Assembly (NCBI GenBank): GCA_033675265.1
Contig: JAUJYZ010001112.1
Span: forward strand, 1 to 64,000
Source of the DNA: Actinostola sp. cb2023
Taxonomy: Eukaryota > Cnidaria > Anthozoa > Actiniaria > Actinostolidae
Length of the DNA: 64,000 bases
Direction of reading: 5' to 3'
The translations under genes and the position numbers were made by a program. The notes below the pieces were generated by a model. It was given only the letters and a program-made list of their open reading frames with translations. It did not search any database and was not told the DNA's origin. Position 1 is the stretch's first letter; the number at the start of each line of letters is the position of its first letter. Positions 12,206 to 24,100 of this stretch are shown here, piece after piece.

Positions 12206-12531
12206 TCAGCTCGCTGCGGTCTGGATAGTGATAAAAGGTTGAAGCTGCCGGAACACATCATTTCTTCTTATCAACTTTGCTTTATGAGCGAATTGTTTGA
12301 CGGTAGTCTCGGGCATGCTGGAACACAGAAATCCCATCATTACTCTTGTAGGGTTTTCGCCTGGTGTGTTACAAGCAGTCCTGATACCATCCCGTTCAGC
12401 CGTGGTCAACGAAAACTTGTTTGCGATGCTGTCGAAATCATATGTCCCTCCTAGGTTCTTCTTGTACAACATCGAGCAAATGTGAGCACATTCATCAGTC
12501 TCATAATCCATGAAATCCTTAAGTGTTCTGT
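12206..12531 (-). CDS. TNFR-A exon 3: death domain
   Basis: Opens after TACTTTACAG; the first codon is completed to Asp with the previous exon. Six-helix-type pattern: FDSIANKFSLTTAERDGI... VMMGFLCSSM... TVKQFAHKAKLIRRNDVFRQL. Ends TAAS-stop. The usual central Trp of death domains is replaced by an aromatic/acidic YDFD stretch. Confidence 0.8.
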
Positions 12532-15500
12532 CTGTAAAGTAAACACAATATAAACAGTCGTTTTGAATTACTGGACACAAAGAGGTCAAATGAAGGAAAG
12601 TGAGGAACGAGGGGAGTGAATGACAACTTTATATAATCATGGTACATATTACTAATACATGCAATAGCAATAATGGTTTTTATGTAAACCGTGGTAAGAT
12701 TATCAATGATGAATGAGGATGAAGGAAGGGAGGAAGTGAGGGAGGAAGGGAGGGACGAAGGGAGGGAGGAAGCAAGGTAGGGAGGAAGGAAGGGAGGGAC
12801 GAAGGGAGGGACGAAGGGAGGGAGGAAGCAAGGGAGGGAGGAAGGAAGGAAGGGAGGAAGTGAGGGAGGGACGAAGGGAGGGAGGAAGCAAGGGAGGGAG
12901 GAAGGAAGGGAGGGAGGAAGCAAGGGAGGGAGGAAGGAAGGGAGGAAGTGAGGGAGGAAGTGAGAGAGGAAGAGGTACGAAGGGAGATAGGAAGCAAGGG
13001 AGGGAGGAAGAAGGAAGGAAGGGAGGAAGGGAGGGAGGAAGGGAGGGAGGAAGGGAGGGGGAGGAAGGGAGGGAGAAAGGGAGGGAGGAAGGGAGGGAGG
13101 AAGGGAGGGAGGAAGGGAGGGAGGGAGGAAGATAGGAAGAAAGGAAAGAACGGAGGAACGAGGGGAGTGAATGACAACTTTATATAATCATGGTACATAT
13201 TACTAATACATGCAATAGCAATGATGGTTTTTATGTAAACTGTGGTAAGATTATCAATGATGAATGAGGATGAAGGAAGGGAGGAAGTGAGGGAGGGAGG
13301 GACGAAGGGAGGGAGGAAGCAAGGGAGAGAGGAAGGAAGGAAGGAAGGAATGAAGGAAGGAAGGAAGGAAGGAAGGAAGGAAGGAAGGAAGGAAGGAAGG
13401 AAGGAAGGAAGGAAGGAAGGAAGGAAGGAAGGAAGGAAGGAAGGAAGGAAGGAAGGAAGGAAGGAAGGAAGGAAGGAAGGAAGGAAGGAAGGAAGGAAGG
13501 AAGGAAGGAAGGAGGAAGGGAAGGAAGGAAGGAAGGAAGGAAGGAAGGAAAGAAGGAAGGAAGGAAGACGGTAAAAGAGGCAAGGAGAGAGGAAAGGAGG
13601 GAGGGAGAAAGGGACAAGGAAGCAAGAGAAGGAAGAAAGAAAAAAAAGGAAGGATGGATGGAAAGAAGGAGGAAGGAAGGAAGGAAGGAAGGAAGGAAGG
13701 AGGAAGGGAGGTAGAAAGGGAGGAAGACAGGGAGGGAAAAAGGAAGGAAAGAAAATAAACAAATTAAAAGCGAAATAAACAATACCATTGGGTAAAGGTT
13801 CTGGTTCATGGACCACCGGTGTCGAATAATGCGGGCTTGTAGTTCTTAACAATTCCGGTCTTCTAGCTCTTTCTTTCCTCTTTGCACGGACAAAAGCTAT
13901 CACAACAAGTATGAGAATCAAGACAACCACAATAAAAGCAGTCAGTGCAGCATGAAAGCCTGTGTTGTTATCACTGGTGCCTCCGTCGCTCTCTTTGCTG
14001 TCTCTTACTTGTAAAAGTGGAACCGCTGACCCTGTGGGTGGCTCAATATGTGGTTTTGAAGTCGGCGGTACGAGGATGGGCGTGGTGCTTTGCTCGGTAA
14101 GTGGACGCGCTCTGACCGTTGGTGTCTTGTTCAATAGTCCCAAGCGCTCCTTCAAAGTCTTTGTTGCTGAAGACGTTTTAGTTCTTGCTAGCCATCCTGT
14201 ACCTCTTTTAGAAGTAGGAGGTGCTACTGTGGGGGGACAGCCAGGGTGTCGTGGTTTACACATTCCAACCTTTCTACACCCTAACGGTGCCTGATCTTTG
14301 TCATCATGGCAGCATTTATCGCATTGTAAACAGTCAAATACCACATCACTCTTGTAATAGCCCGCTAAACAGTCTCCACACTTGGCATTTCTGCGAGGGG
14401 TGCAGACTCTCTTCACGTATCTCTTCGAACAACGTCTACAGTCCACGCAAGGCCTTGTGTTAAAATGCCTCGAGTACTTCCCTCTCGGACAATTAATACA
14501 ATTGGCTAGAGTAGTGCCCACTACCGCCTTGGTGTTACACGGGATTGTATATTCCTGTCCTGGGGGACAATCTGGACACGGTAAACATTGAACAAACGTT
14601 CTATTCTGGTCAATCCAAGTAATTTGGCTTCCTGGACAGTTAGCTGCCTGAAATATAACATCATTGATCAATCAGGATACTTTCTACATGATATGTTTTC
14701 ACATAATATTATAATAATGGAATATCCTTGTCACGATTGTCATTGATTTCTTTTCGAGGGACAAAGGGGATGATTATTCGAGGGAGGAAGGGGTGAGTCT
14801 CCTGCTCCTTTCACTTTTGTACTGGAGGGAGGAAGGGGTGAGTCTCCTGCTCCTTTCACTTTCGTATTGGAGGGAGGAAGGGGTGAGTCTCCTGCTCCTT
14901 TCACTTTTGTACTGGAGGGAGGAATGGGTGTCTCCTACACCTTTCACTTTCGTATTGGAGGGAGGAAGGGGTGAGTCTCCTGCTCCTTTCACTTTCGTAT
15001 TGGAGGGAGGAAGGGGTGAGTCTCCTGCTCCTTTCACTTTTGTACTGGAGGGAGGAATGGGTGTCTCCTACTCCTTTCACTTTCGTATTGGAGGGAGGAA
15101 GGGGTGAGTCTCCTGCTCCTTTCACTTTTGTACTGGAGGGAGGAGGAAGGGGTGAGTCCCCTACTCCTTTCACTTTCGTACTGGAGGGAGGAAGGGGTGA
15201 GTCTCCTGCTCCTTTCACTTTCGTACTGGAGGGAGGAAGGGGTGAGTACCCTATTCCTTTCACTTTTGTACTGGAGGGAGGAAGGGGTGAGCCTCCTGCT
15301 CCTTTCACTTTTGTACTGGAGGGAGGAAGGAAATAATCATATTTAGCGTTTATAAACATAAATTTGGTATTTTAGCGCGGGTATTTTAGTCCTAATATGA
15401 TATGACAAAATACAAATTCGCTCTGAACTGAGATCTTTGCGACTGCCTGAAAGCACCATGGAGGTAGCAGCAAAATATTAATAAATTCGAAAACCTTTCA

Positions 15501-16864
15501 AGTGTTTCCAAAGCGGTAGATTGCGCGAATAGTCGCTCTTCACATTTGAACGAGAGAGACGACGCGCGGGCATTATTAGATGCTTGTGTTCGACTAAGTG
15601 CGAAGGCGGGAAAAGAGCGACTGTTCGCAGTCTATTCGTAAGTGATTAAAGTGGAACATCAAGGTGTCATTAATTAGTTAATTCCCGCCTTCTTCTCCCT
15701 CGTGCCTCCACAAATATCACCGTCATTATATAAGTGTTGAATTCGACACCTAATAAATCTCATATCAATATTTCACATATATCGTGTGTAGTAGTGACGA
15801 TAGCTATCGCTATCTATACAGATAGCGACAAACATCATTGTTGTCTATCAACAATAAAGGTCACCATTACTGAACCATGCTCGAGGATCCAGCGGTTTTT
15901 GTCCGCGCTCCGAAGTCACTTCGGAGCGCGGACAAAAACCGCTGGATCCTCGAGCATGTTACTGAACATCCCGAACACGGATTTCGATTCCCCTGTATTT
16001 CAAATATATCCGAACTACTGAAATATCGTGAACCAATGATGAATGGGACTGTAACTGATGCTCACAAAGCATGTAATTAGAAAGGGACCTATATAATAGC
16101 GAACGGAGTCGACGTCCCGAGTTGTGTTCAGTTCTATAGGCATATCATGTATAACGGGTGTATAGGGAAGGCTTCTTAGATGATCGGGAATGAATCATTG
16201 TATTTCCGATCGCATTTCCGACACAAAAATTTTTTTTTATACATCCATAAACACAGTTCCTAGTCTACTAGACAATTGGCCAGATTAGCGTTAGTCGAAC
16301 GGGTTTGAACACATCTACCGATGGCGTCGTTAAGTTATATTATAAATCTTTCGATGACTCAGCTAAACTCGAATACCGATACATTCTTGTCCTAAACGCC
16401 AGTGTAATTCGTCTTTCTAGACCAATTGAGTCAATACAAACATTACTATCTCTATCTACACTTCGCTTTGAAAGAGTTCGGAAGTACAGGAACTTTGGCC
16501 TAACTTTGAATAAAGCTATCAAAATTCATCGATCACTAAACGACTGAAGCCAAGTCAAATAATGGCCGCCAGCCCGTTTAAGTCACAACGATTTAAATTC
16601 GATTTTATGTACTATGTACTTTATGAACCGCTTTAGATCAATAATCGTGATAATTTGAAGGTGTCAAAGTACTTTTAAGTGATATTAACAATTGTTTAGA
16701 GCAACAATAGGAAGAAATAACAGTCATTTAGCACACTATACACAAAAGGATGCATTCAGAATATCCAAAGCACTCACCAGTGTACGTATCACAGACAGAA
16801 TCCAAAAGAGCGAGGTCCATCTTCCCATAAATCCATTAAATAGACTGGCAATTTTTGTACTCAT
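12206..16864 (-). CDS. TNFR-A: TNF-receptor-superfamily death-domain receptor (3 exons, 424 aa)
   Basis: Exons 16864-16778, 14647-13786 and 12531-12206 join with phases 0 and 1 and consensus splice sites. Residues 1-29 are a signal peptide. About 30-155 hold paired-Cys TNFR repeats (NCPGSQ; CLPCPDCPPGQEYTIPC; CINCPRGKYS; CGDCLAGYY; CLQCDKCC). A Pro/Thr-rich stalk follows, then one TM helix near 260-283 (AFIVVVLILILVVIAFV) with a basic stop-transfer (RAKRKERARR). A death domain covers about 317-424. Family knowledge: such type I receptors trimerise on TNF-type ligands and recruit adaptors through the death domain to signal apoptosis or NF-kB. The ligand cannot be inferred. It is the most diverged of the three tandem receptors. 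Intron 2 is occupied by (GGAA)n-type DNA and intron 1 by a 45-bp minisatellite. Confidence 0.85.
12690..13760. repeat. GGAA/GGGA purine microsatellite inside TNFR-A intron 2
   Basis: About 1.07 kb of ggaagggaggga variants with an uninterrupted (ggaa)n block near 13330-13510. Two halves (12610-12750 and 13150-13290) share ggggagtgaatgacaacttt and gattatcaatgatgaatgag, so the tract includes an internal duplication of ~540 bp. Apparent FLPS/GRKE proteins are frames of the repeat. Confidence 0.95.
13786..14647 (-). CDS. TNFR-A exon 2: cysteine-rich ectodomain, stalk and TM
   Basis: Opens after ATATTTCAG, closes at CCCAATG|GTATTG in phase 1. Contains all ectodomain cysteines and the single TM helix. 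The long ORF that runs on past the donor into FLPS-type repeats is intron read-through. Confidence 0.85.
14777..15335. repeat. 45-bp minisatellite in TNFR-A intron 1
   Basis: Unit ggagggaggaaggggtgagt + ctcctgctcctttcactttt + gtact, about 12-13 copies, some 42 or 48 bp long. The unit length divides by three, so several frames stay open on both strands. Confidence 0.95.
15336..16777. other. Rest of TNFR-A intron 1
   Basis: No exon seen apart from those listed. It contains the hairpin at 15877-15957 and a short taaatagtga-type A/T stretch. An 80-codon + strand ORF at 16305-16547 has no recognisable features. Confidence 0.5.
15877..15957. repeat. Perfect 81-bp palindrome (40-bp arms, 1-base centre)
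   Basis: The arms are atgctcgaggatccagcggt + ttttgtccgcgctccgaagt and their exact complement around a single c at 15917. The outer ~20 bases of the arm recur once, singly, at 26539-26557 in the TNFR-B 5' flank. Confidence 0.9.
16778..16864 (-). CDS. TNFR-A exon 1, signal peptide
   Basis: ATG at 16864-16862, 29 codons with hydrophobic core SLFWILSVI, donor CTG|GTGAGT in phase 0. It was recognised because exon 2 opens in phase 0 without a start, and because the B and C genes have the same arrangement. Confidence 0.75.
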
Positions 16865-17639
16865 ATTTTAAAGATGATCTCTTTGCGGTTTGTAATTGTA
16901 TGGGTTGTATTGATGAATGCTGAAAGGCAGAGAAAATGTTTAGACTAAGAACTATGGAAGGATGTTCAAGGCGTTAGGATACTTACTCTAACCAGTCTTC
17001 AGGAATTCCTTTGCGTAGAGATTAGATTTACAAATAAATACATACATGTAAAGTACGTACGCAGTTGTGAGTCGATATCAGTGTGGAAAGCCAGCTTACA
17101 GTACGGGATTCCGGTTAAAATGACTGTATATAGTTTATACGCATGACTACAAGGGGATTCCCCGCAAAACAAATTCCAACACGACTACGCTTCGAACACT
17201 GTATTTTCATGCACTTTCTTGGATATTTATGATGACATATCATTCAAAGTAATATCAAAGACGAGAGTTTTGCAGAAAAAATCTAAAATAGTGACAAGAA
17301 ACCTTTGATAGGACAGTTGTTGGTCAAGGTAGTAGTGACGTCATTTCCGCTAAGATATCATTCGCCTCATTTATACCATATTTTATATTTTTTATATTGA
17401 TATTTTATATTGATATTTTAAAAATTGTCGAAATCATCGCATATAATAGAAAGTCTCATCGACAATCATTCAAAACTTACTATTCGTTGTTGGTTCCGCT
17501 TTGGTAGAACGGAAATGGCAATGACGTCATTTCCTGTATGGGCCCATAAAGGGAGTACTCAACAAAGAGGCTCCGCCCCAAAGTGCAAACCCTTCTACCC
17601 TTTCATATACCATTTTGACAGAAGAGGTAACCCCTTTCA
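16865..17639. other. Spacer upstream of TNFR-A
   Basis: A/T-rich 5' flank of TNFR-A. No exon, and no heat-shock element like that of B is seen. Confidence 0.5.
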
Positions 17640-19060
17640 CACATATACTTTCATATGTTGTACTGATAAATGAAAGATAGAAGAGCGTTTTGGCTAATAA
17701 TCGATCACTTGGATGAATCAGCAGTTAGGTGCGTCTGTTTGAGATATGGTGTCTACTCCACCCTTTACCCATTAGTTGAGAAAAGGGATACACTTTTTCT
17801 ATGAATCAAACTTTGAACTACTGATTATTCTTGGATATCAATGGAAGAATATAACAGTATTACGCTGGTGTACTTCAATTGCTTTATTACTATCGAAATT
17901 ATTGTAACAATAATTTATTCTAGTGGTAATTGAAATATATTCCTATTTTCCTCATGAATTATTAATGATTTGGATAAGTGATACAACACATAGTCGTGTT
18001 TGATTCATTATTGATTGTTCAATATTAAACTGCATTTTCATTTTTGTAATAATTATTTACATATTTGAAATATTACTTCACATCAAAGTGACCACCGTTG
18101 CTTTGCAAACACCAAAGATGAATGTCCCAACTAGTAGGTTTAAAAAAAAAATGCAACGAGGGTGCATTATTTAAGTGCCCGAGCCCATGATACCTGGCAG
18201 GCACAGAGTACGTATTTTTGTAACCTGCTATGAAATCGAAAGAGATTTCAAATCAAAAGAAAATCTGAACCATTTTTGTCGGTTATAAGCATCGTTGACC
18301 AAAAAACAGTGCTGTGTTCTATAGTTTTAAAAGGTATACTTTATAAACGCAACATGAACATTACACTGGAGCAAAGCATCATGGGCTTGTATATACAGGG
18401 ACTTTACTAAGTATGATTGACAGAAGTCTATTGCAAAAATATTACCAGTCAGGACTCATGAGGACTATTGTGGACACTAATACAAATGTAGATCAGGTAA
18501 TTTGCAAACGGCGATCACCAGTGAAGATTTGTCAATATTTCCATAAACATCATGTACAACAATACTGTACATGTGTCATATACGCATGGGGCATTATTGG
18601 TCCAAAAATAAACTTCATTACAAAATATATAGTAAGATAGGATATGAAAAATATGAAAATAATTACAATATATTCTTATAAAAATTATCACATTTGAGTT
18701 TTCTCATTTGAAAAGGTATAAAAAAAAGTATAAAATAACCAATATATACATTTCTACAAACTTGTTATAAAAGTCACAATATCAATGTTTTCCCATCAGA
18801 ATTGTGAGCTGTTGCTTGAGGACACGTATATATAATTTATTTTCTTTGTAGGTTAATTAAGGCACAGCCCAAACACATGGTTGAATAATACTTTGAGCAA
18901 ACATTCTGATTCTGATATGGGAAAACATTGAGACAAGTAGAGATACAATGGACACATTGATAAAAACATACACAATAAAATAATGTATCAGTGTAAATAC
19001 TTGGACCATTAAATGCAGTTTAATATATTGGCAGCGATTCCATGATTTAACCACTAGATA

Positions 19061-19320
19061 CAGTCATTCTCAAAACGGTTGTCCAGATGAAAAGACTACA
19101 ATACTACAATAAAGTCACGTGATTCATTATGTTTTCAATTTCTGCGCACAGAACTGCGAGTTGATACCTGCAGCGCCATTACATTCAGTTCTCACAATGC
19201 TGTGTACTTTTGCATCTCAAATTGAAATTCCACGTGAGGAAATTGAATACATAATGAATCATGTGACTTTATTGTAGTATTGTAGTCTTTTCATCTGGAC
19301 AACCTTTTTGAGAATGACTG
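19061..19320. mobile_element. 260-bp TA-inserting MITE in duplication copy 1 only
   Basis: The left end is cagtcattctcaaaacggtt and the right end its imperfect complement, ending gagaatgactg. It is flanked by TA on both sides. Copy 2 at 29176-29190 reads straight through the empty site (ctagaTAtgtcaat), which proves insertion after duplication (or precise loss). Confidence 0.9.
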
Positions 19321-20376
19321 TATGTCAATAATAAATATTATATTCAATTTAAAATCTTTGTTGCACGGCCATAAATCCTGTCAATATATACTATGCTAAT
19401 GGTAATAACGTCATGGATTAAGAACAGCAGAAATGACTAATTATGATCAGAATCCAGAATCTCCTTTGGAATTCAAAGAGCCTAGAGGAGAATTTAGATT
19501 TTGATCAGAGATCACTTAGACTTTTGCACCAACCTCTTCTATTATCGGCCTTTCAGAAATATGCAGACCAGACTCCCTCACATTAAGAGCATTGATCTGT
19601 ACAATTTGACATAAATACATAGTTGCATGCCCATACAAAATGGCTGTGAAGAAGACTAAAGAATGATAGATTCCTGAATTAAATAACTTACAGTATGTAG
19701 TTTGTAAGATTTCATGAAGCGTAAAAAGACTCAGATGAAACCTTATGAACTACATTACTAACATGTACTAACTACATGTATTACCAAGCGACAAATTACC
19801 TTGTAACTTACAACTTATAATATGTTTCTTAAGTTTCTCCCTCAAAGAGCTGAACAAGTGACTCTTATAAACACAGGAATTACACTGTCACTGCTAATGA
19901 TATTACTGCCAATAACTATGCTTGTGATCAAGGATTTTGGGCTTTTAAGGGGCATCCAATTAGGGAGCCACCAGGAAAGGGCACCCCCAGCCAACCCATT
20001 AAAGTGCATATGACATGAATTGTTTCATCACATTTTATAACACAGATCAATTATTGATAGAAATAAGTTTATCATAAAGACTATGAATAAATGGCTGCTT
20101 TTGGAGATATTTATGAAAAATGTGTTGCGATATTTTAAAACACCCTAGTTTTGTACGTTGCATGTCAATCAATGGAAATATCAATCGCTTTTAGTGGTAG
20201 AAAACAACAACAACAACAAACAAGTTTTTTGTTTATGTTGTTTTTTAAAGTTGGACAAAAGTGTTAAATCGAAAACAAAAGCAGTCATTCCACAGAAAAT
20301 TAATGATGTTTTGCTCCGTGATACTACTACCAATAATCCTCTAAACATTTCCATGTCATATACACTTTAAATAGTG

Positions 20377-20497
20377 AACAATTATTCCCCGAAGTGGAGG
20401 TGAGTAGTGGTGGATATTTACCGAGCCGCGAGTCCTCGAGCAGCAAGGTAAATATTCACCACTACTCACTGACACTGAGGGGGATAATAATTGTTTT
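20377..20497. repeat. Inverted repeat in TNFR-B 3' flank
   Basis: gaacaattattccccgaagt ... ggggataataattgtt, with nested gtgagtagtggtggatattt and its complement. Absent at the matching place in copy 2. Probably a MITE. Confidence 0.6.
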
Positions 20498-20592
20498 GTA
20501 TTTACCAAATCAGTTCCATAAAAATGGCACTTTATGAAATTCGGAGACTGTAGCGAAACGAAACGCCATTTTCAATCTCGTCCCAAAACAGC

Positions 20593-20635
<43 letters not shown>

Positions 20636-20855
20636 TGCCAAAATTACTATCCACTGATTTGGTAAATACTAATGCATGTTATCAAACTAATTCCACTGCT
20701 AAGCACACAAAACACTAACCTGGGATCATTCCTTTACATACAAGTCATGTAACTATATATTGCCATAGCTGGCATGCATGATAAAGTATTGTATTGTATG
20801 TACTCTACATGTAAGTTTAGTAGAACCTGTTTAGCGTGCAGTTTCATCGATTATA

Positions 20856-21178
20856 TCACAGTCCAGGAGATGGTTTGGTGAAGTGAGGCACCAGGATCTC
20901 GTATGCCTTTTTGTTAATATCCTTCAGTGTATTTGCAAAGTCGGGTACGGTGATGGGTGGACAAACCTCTATACATAGTTTGTCACAGAGGACCTTGCTC
21001 GGACTGCCGTTATCAACATGGATTAGACTTTTGATGGCCAACAAATCCTCATCTTTCAGGTTGTATTTTCTTGCGACTCTTTCAAAGTCCCATCTGCCAA
21101 GACGCCTTGTGTTATCAAGATGTTTATATAGCTTGTCCGCTGGCTCATTGAGATTGAGGAAGTCCTTCAAGAGCTGAT
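20856..21178 (-). CDS. TNFR-B exon 3: death domain
   Basis: Acceptor TTCTTTAG|AT. Codons run from DQLLKDFLNL to PSPGL-stop. Death-domain hallmarks: GRWDFERVARKY, DEDLLAIKSL, TVPDFANTLKDI. Confidence 0.88.
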
Positions 21179-24100
21179 CTAAAGAATGAAATGTTTTAAA
21201 TGTTATGATGGTTTGCAGACAATTTCTGAAAAAATTTCAAATTCATGTGACTTTTCCCTGACACAGTGTGTATCGAAAAACCATTCGCACCCAGAAACAT
21301 TTCAGAAATCGTTTATCGTTCGTAATGAACAATCTGAACTAACTCTCTAACTGGAAGAAGTTCGACTGATTTGTAGTCAGATAAACTTCTTGCAGTTAGA
21401 GAGTTGTTTCTATTTGTTCAACGAACAATAAACGATTTCTGAAATATTTCTGGGTGTCCAGTTTTTCGATTTGCACTGTAAAAGGTATTGCCTGGCCAAT
21501 TCCAAAATTTGCTGACTTTTCTCGACCTCAAAATCATTTCACTAATGATGAAAGACCTGGCAAATGATGTCATCGTATGCTTCAATATTCATTCAACTTT
21601 GATTATTTGCCAACAATCAGTGAATTGATCAATGAAAATTGAAGCCATTTGTCATGGTCTTGAGAACCCTGCTAATAGAGTTGTTTTCATGAGTGGGAAG
21701 TAGTTACAGTACGGTTCATGCTGTGCAGCGACTGTGCCATATCCAAGCATTCTGATAATTAGCTGCATGAGCAATGATTTTGCACACTGTGATTGGTTGA
21801 ATAGAATGTCTTTGATTTGATACCATGACGATAACTCCGTACAGTAGCTTTCTCACTCATATGAAAATCACTCTATTATATTATTGTACATGTACACATA
21901 CCATTGCTTCTATCAGGACAAGTCATTTCAATCATAGCAGTAGTTGCTTCATTCGTTGGGTCTCTGTCACTTCTTCTACAGCTGGATTTTCCCTTCCATA
22001 AATGACAGCCCCAGCACATTTTAACAGCAAACGCAACTACAAGGATCACTATAACTATGCAAAGTGATATCACAATAATCCAAGGCTTGAGGGATTTCCC
22101 TGTGTCATGTGCAGTTGTAAAAACAGCAGCAGCAGCAGTAGGGCCCTTTGTGGCTGACTTGACCATGGTTGGAGTCATCGTCTTCTGTTTTGATATAACT
22201 ATTGTATTACTGGGCTTTGGAGTGTCTGATACAGTGTCTGGCACAGTAGTTGGTACAGTAGCTGGTACTGTGTCTGCTGGTACAGTGTCTGCTGGTACAG
22301 TGGCAGGTGATGTGGTTGGTAACGTGGTTGGTAACGTGGTTGGTAACGTGGTTGGTAAAGTGGTTGGTGCACTGCTTGGGTCTCTTTTACATCTAAAGTT
22401 ATTTGGATCATAGACGTGACCTGTTAGACAACCATCACAAATGGCATTTTGATAGCTTGTGCATTTTTGTAGCACAACTTTCAGGGTGCATAAAGCACAT
22501 GGTTGACAAGCCTTGGTATTAAAGCCATCAGAGAATGTTCCAGGTAGACACATTATACATTTCCCATCTGTTCCTATATCCACTACATCGCCACAAGGAA
22601 TTGAATATTGCTGTGATTCAGGACATGGTGGACAAGCAGTACATGCTTCTATTAAACCTGTTGTTTTGTTCTTCCATGCAATGTCACTGGAAGAACATTT
22701 GATCGGTTTGCATTCAGAAGGACTGATCTGGAAAAGAAAGAAAATTGTTTGTAATAAATTTTGTAAAATTAATTTAAGGTGAGTTTGATGTTTTTTTTAA
22801 ATCTAGCTGACCTGACAGTTCTAGAATGTCTTGCACAAATGAACTATATAATAAAATAGCAGTTTCCTACTAAGGGGTGGATCATTAGAAATCTTGGGAG
22901 GGGGGGGGGGGGGGGGGGGGGGTGGGGCGAGGGGGGAATTTTTTTGAGCACGAATATTTTTTCTACCTGTATTTCTCTGCAGGATATTTTTTTCTCTCGA
23001 CTCTCACTGCTTTTCAAATTGATAAAATATTGTTGTCATTCCCGGGCTTGCTCACATTTCCAGTCACATTTTCACTACAGTGCTTTTCAACATTCTATGC
23101 CGACTCAGGCTCAACTCAGTACAGCCCCAGCTAGAAACATTCAGAATATCACTACAACTACCGGTAACTGTCATTAAGCTTTATAAATGTTTTATGATCA
23201 ACACGCCATAACTGAATAAGTACAAGGATTTCTTTCCTTAACCTTTATTTACTCAAAGAAGAGGCTTCAAATTAGGGAGATTTCAGCTGAACTAGTCATT
23301 TCCGATCGACTGAATCAGAGTCCAGTAGGTCACATTTTGCAATTTTTTTCGTGAACGTTTACGCATTAGATTCTCTCGAAAAGCCGAGCTGAGAGATTTC
23401 AGTGCCGTCTTCTGAATACATACCATAGCAAGCTCGTAAAAGAACGGTATTTATATAGGGAGCACAATTTGGCGAGCGATGAAGTCGCGAGTTCCTAAAG
23501 GGGTGCGGGGGTATGCTCCCCCGAATTTTTTTGAAGTATAGGGTCTTTGAAATAGCATTTCCTGCCTTCTGAGAGTATAGTTTCCAGTAAGTTTAAACTG
23601 ACAGAAAATTGAACTTCTGGCCGAATCGTATGGGAGTCTTACAGTGATACAACCCCCCTTAACCTAGTGATCCCCTCTCCCCCCAAATCTTATGACTAAA
23701 ATAATGACAGTTATTATTACTGGCTTTGTTTCTAGAAAAATAATGACAGCTCCCTTATAATGTTGTGTTAAGTTCCTCAATTAAGCTTTGTCTTTATCAA
23801 TTTGGTGTATTATTGCAAAAAATAATATACTACAGGGGTGGATCTCGAGATTTTGAAAGGGGGTGCTCCACTAAGGGACCGTAAGGCCCCTTCTTCTAGG
23901 GGGGTGTGGGGGCATGCTCCCCCAGAAAAGTTTGAAATCTAGAAGCTCGAAAATGCAATTTCCATCCATTCTGGGCATCAAATGGTGGGCAGACCGTGGG
24001 CGAATATGTATCGGGCCCAACTCAAAGGGGGGGCACCGGCTCCCCATGCCCCTCCCTTGGATCCGCCACTTGGTGTTTGATGTCTCACGACTTTACCAAC

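Noticed and set aside
12680..13809. 663-codon and shorter ORFs rich in FLPS or GRKE
   Set aside because: The N-terminal part is the real TNFR-A exon 2; the rest is read-through of intron 2 into GGAA-type repeats beyond a good splice donor.
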